Position numbers and translations under genes: made by a program
From: Macrocystis pyrifera
Lineage: Eukaryota > Sar > Phaeophyceae > Laminariales > Laminariaceae
NCBI GenBank assembly: GCA_031763025.1
Contig: JASSKH010000025.1
Coordinates: forward strand, 8,795,665 to 8,859,664
DNA length: 64,000 bases
Direction: 5' to 3'
The notes under the pieces: model-generated
Seen by the model: only the letters and a program-made list of their open reading frames with translations
Told to the model about the DNA's origin: nothing
The model's database searches: none
Shown here: in pieces, positions 21,175 through 46,635 of the stretch
How positions within the stretch are numbered: the stretch's first letter is position 1
Layout of the letters: each line of letters begins with the position of its first letter

Positions 21175-21572
21175 ATGGCGGTGTCACCACCCCCTGCATC
21201 AGCACCAGGAGGCACTCACAGTCCTAAGAGCTCCAGCGAATGCATCTCAGGTCACGCCTTCTCCCGACGCGCTGGCACGCGCGTCAAAAGTTCGTCGTGG
21301 ATCGCGTGGGGCACGGGTATAATGCTCTTTTCATGCGGTACGATATCGATATCGGACGCTTTCAGCGTTACCGCCCCGTTGCACCAAGGAGGCAGGTCAA
21401 TGGTATTTTCGGGAGGGGACGCAAGGGGCGGGGGCGGGGGTGTCGCCGCTAGGAGCTTTGAGCAAGTTGGAATGCATCAGCAGCAGCTCCACCAGCAGCA
21501 GCGGCAGCCGAGCTGGACGGGGGCGGGGAGGGGGAGTTTCGTCGGGAGCGCAACGTCCTCGCTGGAGCGAAG
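21175..21572 (+). CDS. Possible first exon of a plastid-targeted protein
   Basis: From ATG 21175 the frame has a basic Ser-rich N-terminus, a hydrophobic core (WIAWGTGIMLFSCGTISI) and then SDAFSVTAPLHQG, which resembles the stramenopile ASAFAP plastid site (AF followed by S/T and P). Further on come Gly-, Gln- and Ser-rich segments ending in SLERR before a possible donor (GAGCGAAG, then GTGCGA at 21573). I could not find a downstream exon with a recognisable domain between here and 28 kb, so this may be a broken gene or a chance frame. The presequence-like order is the only real evidence. Confidence 0.3.
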
Positions 21573-21889
21573 GTGCGACATGTGTCAAAACGAGAAAAAA
21601 AAAAAGTTTTGGATTGTCGTGGCATGGACGAAATGCGTGTTTCGCAAGCTCTCAAGAACATCACCCTCGGCTTCCCGACTTGTGATGACAACGCTCGGCA
21701 TTCGGCATCACAAACACAAAAGCTGTAAATACCACATACCAAGGATATGATCATACATGGCATGCGTGACACATGCGCATGATGGCAGAGCCATACCTCG
21801 TACTCTATATTTTAGTAGCTGTTGTATATACGGTACGAGTTACCAGGTACATACTGCTGCTGTCCCTGTGATTCCTTTTGGTCTTATTG

Positions 21890-22200
21890 CTGGTGCCAGA
21901 TACACTCGTACCGTGGACCAAAAAGCTGCAGTGCTTGCTCCGTCTCTCCCTCCCGGGCTTACTCGAATCTGCTTCAGTCGGCGGCTGGGCCCCGGTTCAA
22001 CCGTTGCAAGCCAGCGTGGCATGCACCGCCGTACTAATGCGAGTAAACGCCCCCATCACAGTAAACGCCCCGGGGGGCTATTATCGGCGAAAACGGGCAA
22101 AATCCGGACCGTCAAAACAAAAATACGGAAAACGCCTCGGTACCACAGCAGTTAGCAAACGCCCCCCCCTATCATTTTTTGGGGTAAACGCCTAGGGGCC
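21890..22200. repeat. Dispersed CGCCCCGGGG-containing repeat
   Basis: Contains GTAAACGCCCC, CGCCCCGGGGGGC and AAAACGCCTCGGTA-CACAG. A related block lies at 25555-25685, partly in inverted order. Short, G/C-rich boxes in an otherwise mixed sequence. Class unknown. Confidence 0.5.
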
Positions 22201-22359
22201 GAGCTGGCATGTCGTTTTGAGTGTCGGAGAGGGAGCTGTTTCCGAAGCAAGTAAAGGGTTGCTTCACATGTGGGTAGGTACAGGTTTTGCGCATGAACAG
22301 CAAAACAAAGTCAAACACAGGCAGAGAACCAAACATGTTCATCTGCCTTTTAAAAATAA

Positions 22360-23118
22360 GGGCCATTCCTAACGAACCGAAAAAAAAATCACGATTCGTG
22401 ATTTTTAGGCATGCCAAAAGATCACGATCCGTGACATTTCAGTTCTAACGAAAAAAGCCGAAAAAAAAACGTCGCGTTTCGTGATATTTTCAAATAGTTA
22501 AAGTTCTGATATTTCAAACCCAACGTTTTTTGGGGGTGTGGAGCAAACTCTCGAGAGTGGGGCACGGCCAGGCCGGGCTGGGCCGTCCGCACCTGGCCCA
22601 GCCCGTGACATACTCGAATCGCGGGCCGAAGCCTGACCCAGCCTGCGAGATTCCAACTTCACCGGCCGTCGGCCAAGCTCGTTTCGCGAGATTCCATCTC
22701 GCAGACCGTCTGCCCCGCCTGGCCTGTGACATCCCCAGGTCATTTTCGCTTTTGTCTTCCAGCAGTGGCTCCTCCTCCTGGAAATTTCGAGGCCACAACC
22801 TCCTCGTTAGCCCGCGCCCAGCGGTATCTTTGGGCAGCCACCCGTTGTCCACAAGCGGCGTACGAAGCAGAGTCTGCCATGCCCCTATGCCGACCATGGG
22901 ATACCGTTGGTGCACGTGGGTTGCGTAGTGCCTTGATCAGGCGTATTTTGAGACACGACAAATGTCACGAATCGTGATTTTGTTTTTTTTTTAGGGAAAA
23001 GCTAAAAAAATTGGTGTCATGAATCGTGATTTTTTTGTCGTGATTCACGACAAAAAAATCACGATTCACGACAAAAATATCACGAATCGTGATTTTTTTT
23101 GTTCGTTAGGAGTGGCCC
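22360..23118. mobile_element. PIF/Harbinger-like non-autonomous element, 759 bp, TAA target
   Basis: The ends GGGCCATTCCTAACGAAC and GTTCGTTAGGAGTGGCCC are inverted repeats, followed inside by AAAAAAATCACGATTCGTGA on both sides. TAA stands at 22357-22359 and at 23119-23121. A three-base TWA duplication and GGGCC-type ends are the signature of the PIF/Harbinger superfamily. The inner ends are packed with ATCACGATTCGTGAT palindromes (22390-22430, 22960-23100). The middle (22500-22930) is GC-rich and unlike the ends, possibly captured DNA. I recognise no transposase. Confidence 0.8.
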
Positions 23119-23399
23119 TAATTACCACCCAGCCACTCGAACGAGTACCGTGCTACTAGTAATTGGTGGTAATGAGGCGCGACCTCAGTAATACCTGCAG
23201 TAGTCATATCTGCGATGCATCATGCACAACATTTGATTTGTGCTGAACCAACACGAACGAACATCTACTGCTGCTGCTGCTGTACCTACTACCTATACGC
23301 CGTCGTTGGTGAATCTCATAACCGTAAATATTCTTGGCATCATATCCTGCTCTTGAAAAACACAGACAGCACAGCAGTACGGACACACCTGTAACAAAT

Positions 23400-24440
23400 A
23401 CCAGGTATTGGATTTTGTCGTGTGTATCCTGGTATTTCCACCTCGAAATCCGGCATAGTAATTTGAAGACGAAAATATGTACTACTGCTGTGTGACCACG
23501 GAACTGGCTGTCGACGGGTGGAAAGAACAAGACGACAAATAGACACACACCTGATATATATTTTTTATTTTTCCGTTTTTTTTCCGTTTTCCAACAGCAG
23601 GTGTTTTCTGGTTGAAATTCGGCATAATTAATTTGAACACGAAAAATCTGCATCTGAAAATATTTGTCCAACAGACGGCGCTTCTTTCTCGTAGCAGGTG
23701 CCACCACTACTTGCTTGTACTGATGTACGACATCTACATACAGCAGCAGTGTTTCTCCAGCAACAAAAACAGCAGCAGCAGCAGTAGCAGTGGGACGCAC
23801 GAGGCCAGGGTCAGCGTCGATGTACGCTCGGCGGCTCGGCTTGTCAATCTAACCCTTGAACCCTTTGTACACATCTACAGCAGCAGAAGTGTTTCTCCAG
23901 CAACAAAATAGCAGCAGCAGTAGCAGTAGGACACACGACGCCAGGGTCAGCGTCGCTGTACACTCGGCTTGTCAATCTCACCCCTTGAACCCTTTGTACA
24001 CGTAGTCGATTTTGTCCTGTGTTGGTTTTGAACTCGAAATTCGGCATAATAATTTCAAGACGAAAAATCTGCACTCGACGTGCTCTGTCCAAGAGAGAAC
24101 TTCTCGTAGCAGGTAGCAGGTGCCACCGCTACTACTGATGATGTACGACATCTACAGCAGAGCTTCTCCAGCAGCAAAACAGCAGCAGCAGTAGGACACA
24201 CGAGGCCAGGTCAGCGTCGCTGTACGCTCGGCTTGTGTGTGAACCCTTTGTACATGTGTTTCCTGGTCCCGAACTCATAATTTGAAGACGAAAAATCTAC
24301 AATCTGACGTGTGTCCAGCAGAGCTTCTTCTAGCAGTGCCACCACTACTACTACTGCTGTACAACAACTATTATACAGCAGATACTCTCCTGCTTCTCAG
24401 TCCCCTCATCAGCAGGAGGGTGGGCCTGCAGCATGTCTCG
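23400..24440. repeat. Complex satellite of diverged units (about 200-250 bp)
   Basis: Units repeat the blocks GAAATTCGGCATAAT, TTGAA-ACGAAAAATCTGCA, CTTCTCGTAGCAGGTG, GATGTACGACATCTAC, TTTCTCCAGCAACAAAA, GGACACACGA-GCCAGG and TCGGCTTGTCAATCT. Copies begin near 23430, 23610, 24030 and 24270. Partial units and CAG triplets vary the spacing. No coding function. Confidence 0.75.
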
Positions 24441-24915
24441 GGGACATGGCCCGAACGCTCGTTGCTGTGGACAGGCACAGTCTGCCTACCTACGAGTACT
24501 CGTAGAGCTAGCTGTGTTTCAAAATATAATGTGTTGTTGGTTCTGTGTTTTTTTCAACATGGCCCAGCACCAACATGTGCCTACACACGTTGCCACACCT
24601 AGCTCGAGCTGCTGTGAACGACTTACCACCGCAGCAGCACCAGGAGGTCTCTTTTGTGTGTGCGCGTCCACAGAGCCCGCCGGGACTGGAATTGGTGCGG
24701 TGTGCGTCGAAGGCGGTGGTCAAACGTTGCCCCAAAAAATGTTGAATCACACACACACACACACACCACCACACACACACACACACATACAGAAAAACTC
24801 AAAACAAGGCACCCCACGCTCGTATCCGAGCCGCTATGAAGAGGCTTTTTTTTTCTTGGAAAATTCCAAGAAAAAAAAGGCTCGCCCGCTTTTTGCGCGC
24901 TTCGCGCGCCTCATT
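24440..24915. other. Spacer with a CA microsatellite
   Basis: A CA/CCA repeat lies at 24752-24790, and an inverted A/T palindrome (TTTTTTTTCTTGGAA / TTCCAAGAAAAAAAA) at 24848-24879. Nothing gene-like. Confidence 0.5.
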
Positions 24916-24916
24916 A

Positions 24917-25021
24917 TTAAGGAGGACCATAGTAAACAGGCCTACGGTACACACAAAACCCTATATATTTACCTATTTTTACTAACAATATTTGGTCCTA
25001 TTTACTATGGTCCCCCGTGAA
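24917..25021. mobile_element. MITE-1 copy
   Basis: Eroded left end (TTAAGGAGGACCATAG) and good right end (ACTATGGTCCCCCGTGA), with TA on the left. Confidence 0.75.
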
Positions 25022-25283
25022 AGCATGCATTGGGGTGTGGCGTTTACAGCAGCTCGTGCGCTGGTGCGTACGCGATGATGATGGGCTCGCTTCCCTGATG
25101 ACGAGGTAGAACACAGCCCAGAATTTATCGACGAGACAAACGTTCAGTCAGTACAAGAACATTAACTCCATTGTTGTATCATATCATGTCCTATCTGCCT
25201 GCACTCCTGCTGCTCCGGGCGCGAACCATCTGCAATCCCAACCCCCGCCATTACGGTATCTCCTGTGCGAAATACCAAAATTA

Positions 25284-25390
25284 TTACGGGGGGCAATAGT
25301 AAATAGGGACCAAATACTACTAGTAAAAAATGGGTAAATATAGAGGTTTTTGTGTCTACCGTAGTTCCCATTTACTATGGTCCCCCGTGA
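25284..25390. mobile_element. MITE-1 copy, reversed core
   Basis: Starts TTACGGGGGGCAATAGT, ends ACTATGGTCCCCCGTGA, TA on both sides. The core (TAGGGACCAAATACT ... TTTGTGTCTACC) is in the opposite orientation to the copy at 24917. Confidence 0.8.
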
Positions 25391-25950
25391 TAGCCCCTTG
25401 CCGCTGCTGCTGGGTCGCGACATGACCATCACCTCTGCTTCTGCGCTGTGTGCGTGTGGGTTTGAGAGAGGTGTGAGCGTTTTTCTTGTTTTTTTTTTGT
25501 ATCGCCCAGCGCGCGTGAGAGATTGTGTGCGTTTTTTTTTTCTCGTATTTTCGTATCGCCCCGGGGGACCAAAAGGCCCGAAATCCTTTTTCAGAAAACG
25601 CCTCGGTATCACAGTAAGCGCCCCGGGGCGTCCTTTTCCGCCTGCGAAACCGTAGCGCCCCGGGGGGCGTTCACTCGCATTATTACGATACCTGGTACAA
25701 GGTTAAATGCCTATGGGTCCAGACGGCAGTGTAGGCCTCTGACAGACGGCAGACAGGATGAAGCTGTGACGAACGGTCTAGACGACCAAGGGCGGAGATA
25801 CCGCAGTCTCGTTTCGTCCCCGTTTTCACGAAAGAGGCGTGCCGTATTAACTGAGAAACGGGAGACTTGGACTTGGTCTTCGTCTGAGAGGCTTCCTTCC
25901 ACCGGGCAGATATTCAGCCTTTTCCGCGGTCTTTTACGAGAATGCTAATA

Positions 25951-26061
25951 TTATGGGGGACCATAGTAAATAGGACCTAATATTGTTATAAATAGTAAAA
26001 ATAGGTGAATATATAGGTTTTTGTGTGTACCGTAGGTCCTGTGTACTATGTTCCCCCGTAA
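25951..26061. mobile_element. MITE-1 copy, reversed core
   Basis: Starts TTATGGGGGACCATAGT, ends ATGTTCCCCCGTAA, TA on both sides. It has a small internal expansion (ATTGTTATAAATAG). Confidence 0.8.
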
Positions 26062-27845
26062 TAGTATAGGTACTGCCACCCGGCAGATTTTTAGCCCTGC
26101 TCACAGCCTTACGAGACCATTAATTAATACCAGGTACCAGGTATCGTCAATTCCATGATGAAGCAGTGGAACGAGTATCACCCGCATCACAGCATAAATG
26201 CGGCAATATTGAGTGTCACATACATTCATACATTCACTTTTCCAGGTACTCGTATGAGTATACACGTAGGGGTTTCCATATATATGTCTAGAGGCTTCTT
26301 GTACAGGGGACAGGGGGCGTAAGTCCAGCATCTCGAGATAAGCATGTGACCGTCTGGACATCCGCATTTCCCCTGACGTATTTTTGAACGTATTCTATAA
26401 TTATACAACGTTCCCCTTCGGGATGTGGTTGACCTAAAATCCCCGTGGTGGCGCAAGTTTAGAAGGGTGGAACAGCATAGTCAGGCGTCCCTGTACTCCG
26501 AGTACTGCTGTATACTACGGTGTGACAGCACGAGAGTCGACGACGTGTGCTCGATTGGTTTATTGTTCGTGGAAATGTGAACCTAATTGCATGTGTACTC
26601 GTACTACTGTGTCTCCTGGCGAACACTGCACACACATGCTTACGGGCACTGCTTGTTGTACCGATCGCTGCTTCTGTTGTAGTGCGTGCCGTGACTGCGC
26701 TGTTGCGTTTGAAATACCGAGGATGTGTGGGTCCGTACCGTCGTCCAGCCCCCTGCGCAGCGTCCCATCAGCTGCACCTTTCTTCAGATTATACGAAGTA
26801 TATATTTGTGTTCGTTTCTACCAGGCAGTTCCTAGGTCGACAGGAATCACGGCCGACACGCGCACACACACAACTGCGCCGTCCGTGACCGTCGAAAAAA
26901 AAGAAGAGCTTGGTGTGCGACTGCCGCTGTTCCGTGGCTGCCTCGCTGTAAAGAGCTCCAGGGACGGCGTGATCAATCATAATACAGCAGCAGCAGCCAG
27001 CAGCCAGCAGCCAGGAGCAGAGAAAACATATTTTATATCGGGGGGGTTCCGTTGTCTTGCTTAGCCCTACAAGGTCGGAATGTCTCGCCGTCGTCGCTCG
27101 CCAGAATTTGCGACCTTTGAAGGCGCAGAGCACGCGCCACGGACCTCGACCGGGGCTCGCATTTGCGTCTTGGTGTGCACGCGGGCCTCCTGCGTGCCAC
27201 GGAGCCGAGCGCGCGAGAGAAGACCGAAGAGAGAGCTTTTGTGATCCGCCGAAAAAGTGCATTGTATACGTAGACTTGTAGTCGATGACCCCATCGAGGT
27301 TTTACGATCAGCAGTTTGAAAGTCGATATACTACGTTTTAAGCAGAAAAAACTGACCTAATTTGATATGAGGTCCACCCCTCGGTGTGCTTTTCGCTGGA
27401 CGTGCCTCACCTTGCTATATATATAGTCCCTCGCGACGCTGCCAGGGGCGACCCTGGCCAGCTCGCACTGCGTCCTGGGGGCGAGAGGGCATACACCGTG
27501 TTTTTTTTTTATCAAGGAAACTGTTCCGATTTCAAAGTGTGTACTCGTACATACATGAAGAGAGGAACCAGTCTATGTATATGGCGAATTACATTATGTG
27601 CAGGTTGGGTCGACGCACAGCAGTATCAGGACTGCTTTTGTGCTTCTACGGCAATGGCCTGCACTTCTACTATATGGTATTTAATAGATGCGTACCAGAC
27701 GCGTTACGATGCTATGATACTAGTAATAGTATGAGGCGATTTCCTGGAGAAGCTACAAGCGCTCGCAGGAACATGTGCAGTAGGCACACACACGAACCGT
27801 CCGATTATTACAAGACGAAAGCTCACCCGCTAGTATAAGCTAAGA
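26062..27845. other. Gene-free stretch upstream of gene B
   Basis: No gene can be supported. A first exon with a plastid presequence for gene B would be expected upstream of 28.5 kb, but I found no clear signal-peptide/ASAFAP reading frame here. Several TACCAGGTA motifs occur near 26130. Confidence 0.4.
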
Positions 27846-27847
27846 TA

Positions 27848-28026
27848 TAGGGAGGGAGGGAGGGAGGGAGGGAGGGAGGGAGGGAGGGAGGGGGGGGGGG
27901 GGGGGGGGGAGGAGGGAGGGAGGGAGGGAGGGGGGGGAGGAGGGAGGGAGGGAGGGAGGGAGGGAGGGAGGGAGGGAGGGAGGGAGGGAGGGGGGAGGGA
28001 GGGAGGGAGAGGGAGGGAGAGGGAGA
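27848..28026. repeat. GGGA tetranucleotide microsatellite
   Basis: Around 180 bp of GGGA units broken by pure G runs. The long Pro-rich minus-strand frames (PSLPPSLPP) are artefacts of this repeat. Confidence 0.95.
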
Positions 28027-28048
28027 GCAAGACTTTCGCGCGGGGGGG

Positions 28049-28120
28049 GTGGACTCATGCCACGCATGGCCGTAGTCGTATTTCCGTGGTCGTATTACAA
28101 TGTGGGGACGGAGCACGTCG
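28049..28120 (-). mobile_element. LINE 3' end (tail type B)
   Basis: On the plus strand a run of G, then GTGGACTCAT, then ACGCATGGCCGTAGTCGTAT and GGGACGGAGCACGTCG. On the minus (sense) strand the LINE end therefore runs into C. Confidence 0.65.
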
Positions 28121-28512
28121 AGGGGAGGGGCGAGACGGACAGTCTCCCAGACAGACAGAGATAGAGATGCAGAGAATGTTGACTACCAGCGACAGATGGA
28201 GGGAAGCGTACACAGGCAGGCGGGCAGAACATTTGAGGGCGAGGTACAAACATATATATACTTCGTATATATATATAGAGAGAGAGAGGGACAGAGAGCG
28301 AGTGTAAGGCTATTTATGTTGCGAGGTGCATCGATAGGATATACATGTATCCCTGATATCTATCGATTGTATGTCTGTGCCCGTGAGTTCACTGCTGCCT
28401 ACGTTCGGTTCACCCCGTAAAATCGGGGCCCCTCTGTACGGACGAATTTCCTGCTGTGCTTGGCAGACGGAAGCGCTGTCGAGGAGGCATTGTTGGGGCG
28501 GGCCCGGTGAGC

Positions 28513-42224
<13,712 letters not shown>

Positions 42225-42486
42225 ATTTAACCCGTTTTTTTTTTACCACTGCGAAGTAATGGCCCCTCACTTAAGTTCAATTTGTGTATCCCCCCGAAAG
42301 TGGAAGGGATGTAAATCCTAAAAATATTTAGGCGACAGCCTCTTATGCGCAAAACCGACGAAGGACAAGACCCCCACACGCGAGCGAGCGAGCGAGCGAG
42401 CGAACGAGGTGGGGTCGCGACCTACTGTAAGTAGTGGGCTACGGGAGGGTCTTGGGAGCGGTTCGTGTCTTCACCCTTCTATAAGT

Positions 42487-42546
42487 GCACGAAGACGACC
42501 TGCTCGACGACTTCGACGTGCGCCTCAAGGGCAACAGCAGCACGCG
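42487..42546 (+). repeat. Duplicate of the last coding segment of gene B
   Basis: The segment coding for EDDLLDDFDVRLKGNSST is repeated almost unchanged 320 bp downstream of the original (42167-42221). It differs by a few bases near the end and runs on without a stop into RGTVPNRN. There is no acceptor directly before it. Confidence 0.85.
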
Positions 42547-42734
42547 TGGAACGGTCCCGAACCGGAACGTCGTGGGCCAACGTACTCCTGACGTACTTGA
42601 AACTCTGTGTGAGATTATTTTTGCAGCACTTATAGGGCGACATCGACCAGAGAACGAGAGCGCGAGCGAGCAAGCTAGCTAGATGGGAATATGGGCTACG
42701 GGCGCGATCAAGTATCTCGGGTTTGGTGCGCACA

Positions 42735-42790
42735 CCTATGGCCATACGACTACAGGCATGCATGACATGTTTACCCCTCCCTCGGCGTCT
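42735..42790 (+). mobile_element. LINE 3' end (tail type B)
   Basis: ATGGCCATACGACTACAGGC, then ATGCATGACATG, then a short C-rich end. Confidence 0.5.
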
Positions 42791-43771
42791 GCTAACCATT
42801 TTTACTGCTGCACACGCTTTTTTGGAGTCAAAACCATGTGGAATTTTGTGTGGTATGAATGATTTAATTTTCGCAGTATTTCATGTTGAAGTTCGTACGT
42901 ATTGGTTACCACGGGCGAAAGTGATCGAAGTATTCTTCAGCTCCAGTTCCAAACGATCTGTTATAAAAAAAACGTGGCGGTGACAGAGAAGTAAAAGGAG
43001 CACACACGGCCCCCTATGCCCCCCCCCGTACATGCCGCTGGACAGCCCGGCCTGTACTGCTGTCGTACTCGCAGGGGTTCTTCGCGCGATATTTTGAGTT
43101 GAAAAAATGCACCACGCACACTACACCGGGTTTTGAGTTCTTTCGGGGTTTCCTGTGCACGGCGTTTGGCGCGCGGGGCGTTTCTAGTAGGATGTCAGAA
43201 CAAACACTTCTGCCTGGCTGCCGAATATAATCTTATCGAAAGTGACATGTGTTTGTTGTTGAGCGTCACGGATATGGGAGAGGGTGAGGAGCGGTATAAT
43301 AGTCGTTCCTTCCTACCGGTTACCTGTCAGATCAGATTTTTGGAGGGGGTACGTAGCCGGCGGAGGGGGGGGGGGGGGGCTAATAACCGTCCCTTCCTGT
43401 AAGTTATCAGTCAGATGAGCTTTTGTTTTTGCCATTTGCCCTTCTACGAGTACCGCAAAACTTACCATGTACCCTGGGCTGGATCCAACTATAACTAGTA
43501 TATCCCCAAAGGCTAACGGGGAAAAAGGCTAATCGCCGCCTCGTCTCCTTTTCTTGCCCGGGGATGTAGTTCAGTGTCCCCGGTGTGGGAGCGATCACTG
43601 CGGGAACGGGGGCGGCAGAGCACCGGCGGTAGAGAGGGGGGTGGGTATAGTTTGCTCTGGCGGGCGCGCGTTTTGCTGCGGAAGATAGGGGAGGGATGTA
43701 GAGGGTACACTGCGCTTGTTCGGAGAAGCGCACGGTCATTGTTTTTCCGGGTTGCGCGTCAAGCTGCAAAG

Positions 43772-43792
43772 CGGCAGCAGCAGCAACGGTGG

Positions 43793-43826
<34 letters not shown>

Positions 43827-43920
43827 GGTACGTAGCCGCAGCAAGCAGCGATGGTATCAGCAGCGGCGGCAGCAGCAGCGGTAGCAGTCGCCGGCCAGCA
43901 GCGGTAACAGCAGCAGCGGT
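43772..43920. repeat. CAG/CGG trinucleotide repeat
   Basis: CAG units interrupted by CGG, CAA and GTA. No supported gene over it. Confidence 0.85.
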
Positions 43921-44270
43921 TAACCATAATAACGAGCGGGCAGTGTTACAAATCGGCAGCATGTGTGGCCGTCCGAATTTGTACATATTAAAGGTGGCGC
44001 TCGATTTGGCTGGAGCGCTCGCGCGGTTGACTGCGGCCTTAATATTTTCCCCTGCCGTTGATTGTAGTACGTTGCAGGACATGTACTAAAAAATCTCTGA
44101 ACATCAGAAATGGCACGCTGACATTGACTGGGAAATAAAAATTTCGGAGTCATCTTGGACTTTAGTGTGGAAAATGCACTCGAGTTTGAAACCCAGGCTG
44201 GGCCAGCATTCTGATTTCTCAGCTGGAGTCCTGTCTAGTGTCGTTCTTTTCCGGTAGCCGTTTCGCGGGG

Positions 44271-44450
44271 GGGGGGTGTACTCATTATTATGCATGGCCG
44301 TAGTCGTATGACAATAGACCGGGACTGAGCACGTCGGGTTTTCACCGACCAGGCAGACATTGCTTGCACCAAGCGCGAAACGCCGTGAGGTATTGGGCGA
44401 GTCGCATGAAGGGTGAGCTGCATCCTACCAAGAACCGGTTTTGAGGCGGA
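44271..44450 (-). mobile_element. LINE 3' end (tail type B), long copy
   Basis: G run, GTGTACTCATTATTATGCAT, GGCCGTAGTCGTATGAC, GGGACTGAGCACGTCGGG, then CCGACCAGGCAGACATTGCT and GAAGGGTGAGCTGCATCCTA. The long downstream part is shared with 57024-57235. Confidence 0.7.
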
Positions 44451-44639
44451 TTTTCTTGGGGAGGCCGTTATAACCGTTGACGTTTTTTTGACTTCGACAC
44501 GTGTAGCGAGTGGGTGGGCACACAGTTAGCAGAACAGCAAAACAACGTCAACAATTCGAGAACAACCACAATACTATCACCAACACCAGCTTTACCAAGA
44601 GCAATATTATCAACAATAACAACGGCAACATTAGCAGCA

Positions 44640-44835
44640 ACGGAAACAAGAACAACAACAACAACAACGGCAGCAGCAGCAGCAGCAACAACAACAACAA
44701 CAACCGCCGCCACCACCCCCACAACCAACAACAACAGCAGCGGCAGCAACGAAAATAACAAGAACAAAAACACCAGCAACGAACGGCAGCACCAACACCA
44801 ATAACAACAACCACCACAGCAGCAACAACAGCGGA
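44640..44835. repeat. CAA/CAG trinucleotide repeat
   Basis: Rich in AACAACAAC and CAGCAGCAG with CGG interruptions. The Thr-, Asn- and Val-rich frames are artefacts. Confidence 0.85.
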
Positions 44836-45671
44836 CGCTGAGCGACAAACAGGGAGAAACGACCAAGGATCCCTCTTGTATCGCCAGCCACAATCGGAAG
44901 TAGGCGTGCGCCCCTCAACCCCCCCCCTCCCCCCCCCTGCCCCCCCCGATATATCCACACAAATAGGCGATCCGACTCGCTTGTTGTGTTCTCCATCGAA
45001 TAATCTCAGCGGGTAATTAATTGCTGGGGCATTAATGGCGCAAACAATGGGGGGTACGTATGGTACGGGGGAATCAACGAAACCACTCCGCCTGTTTCTT
45101 TAGTCTAGAGGCGGGTGCAGCTGCTCCCTCCGACGGACAATCCGACTCGCTTGTTCTCCCCGTACAGAATCGGTGGGTTGCAGGACCACTAAAAAAAAAA
45201 ACGCTTAATCCGGAGAAACAAAAAACAACTATCAGATCCCCCACGACAGTTGTCGCCCCAAAACAAATACTTCGCGACAGCGATCTGCTGTGGTACCACT
45301 GCACGGACACACCAAAACAAAACTCTCTGGGGGGAAATCGATCCCACAGCAATTATCGCAAGCAAGGAAAATACTTAGCGCAAGCGAGTCTCTTGTGGCG
45401 CTACAGCAGTACGGATAGAGACCGCGTGCAAAACTGTACTTCCCAGAGAAAAACAGGCATCGTTCTTCTGGGGAAAAGAAACCCCACAGCAAAAATTGTC
45501 GCCAACTAAAATAAAATCCTGGCCAATGCAGAAAGTAGACTGTCACCATAGATTGACTACGGACGGACAGCACTTGCTTCATTAAAGCCGAAGAAAAACG
45601 GAAAAAAAACAACGAAAAATCTTCCCCAGGAGAAGAAATCGCCCCTGCCTATCGCCCTGCACCTGAACAAA

Positions 45672-45731
45672 TACAAGGACCGCTTGGATTAAATAGTAAT
45701 ATCTTAGTGGTCCTTCTATTCGGGACAGAGG
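45672..45731. mobile_element. Relative of the very small TIR element at 6065
   Basis: Shares GGACCGCTTGGATTAAATAG and the GGGACAGAG end; the left end is degenerate. Confidence 0.4.
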
Positions 45732-45966
45732 AGTATAAAGCAAATGATCGCAACAACAAAAAGGCAAAGAAAGTCGCTTGACGTAACTCATAGTGAAAGT
45801 TTCCTGTGGCCGGGGGCGCATGCTGATGCCAACGTTGAATGGTAGCTATAGGGAAGGCATCACACACAGCCAACAATCATCCACAGACGACTCCTAGATG
45901 GGCAGGATGACTCATGTGCTGAGTCAAGCTAGCCGGAAAGCAAAACATCGGAGGCGGGGGCGGGGG

Positions 45967-46152
45967 GGGGGGTGTGTACTCATTATCATTCATGGCCGTA
46001 GTCGTATGACCATAGACCCTCGCGTCCCTACAATGCCGGGACGGAGCGCGTCGGGTTTTTACCGACCGGGCAGACATTGCTTGCAACACGAGTTTGCTGC
46101 TTGCCTAAGTCATTTGACCATTTACCACGCATCCCTTTCGAGGCGGAGCACC
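45967..46152 (-). mobile_element. LINE 3' ends of type B and type A fused
   Basis: A G run precedes GTGTGTACTCATTATCATTC and the type B text up to CAGACATTGCTTGCAACACG. This runs directly into the type A text (GCTTGCCTAAGTCATTTGAC to CCTTTCGAGGCGGAGCACC). The two tail types are thus joined head to tail on the minus strand. Confidence 0.65.
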
Positions 46153-46635
46153 TGGGGGTTGTAGGGGGTGCGACTAACTCCCACTTCACCCGTAGGTCAG
46201 ATGGTAGTGATGGTGATCCTCTGGTAGCTATCCCTAAGCGAACCACGAAAAAAAGGTGGCAAGGCAAAGCCTGGCGAAACGTGGGAATACGAAGCGAACA
46301 GCAGTGCTACAGTAGTACGAACGTAGCCGACACACGACGGACCAGAAAAACGCATTCAAGTATGGGGCACAACTTTGTTTCGCTTTCCTTCTTGATCCGT
46401 GCGGACGAAAAAAAAAACAAAACACAAAAAACAAAAAACGAACTAATACTCCACTTCTCTCGTTTCGCCAATCGGTGTCACCCCCCCCCCCGCACACACA
46501 CAAACCACCGGCCCGGCCCACTCGTGTGGTCCGACCCACGTGTGTACCGCGCGTATTTAAGTAGATGGACAAAACAGAACACGAGTACCCGCGAAATCAA
46601 ACAAGAAGTAAAGGTGACTTCGGAGGGGCTCGCGT

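Larger units (their letters stand above)
42225..46635. other. Convergent spacer between gene B and the minus-strand gene
   Basis: Besides the repeats listed separately it holds a G run at 43363-43378, A/T tracts and no supported gene. Frames at 43407-44090 and 44468-44960 derive from CAG/CAA triplets. The block 45060-45600 has unusual recurrent CCCCAAAACAAA/AAACAAAA(C) words but no motif. Confidence 0.4.

Noticed and set aside
27823-28116. Proline-rich minus-strand protein
   Set aside because: It is the GGGA microsatellite translated.
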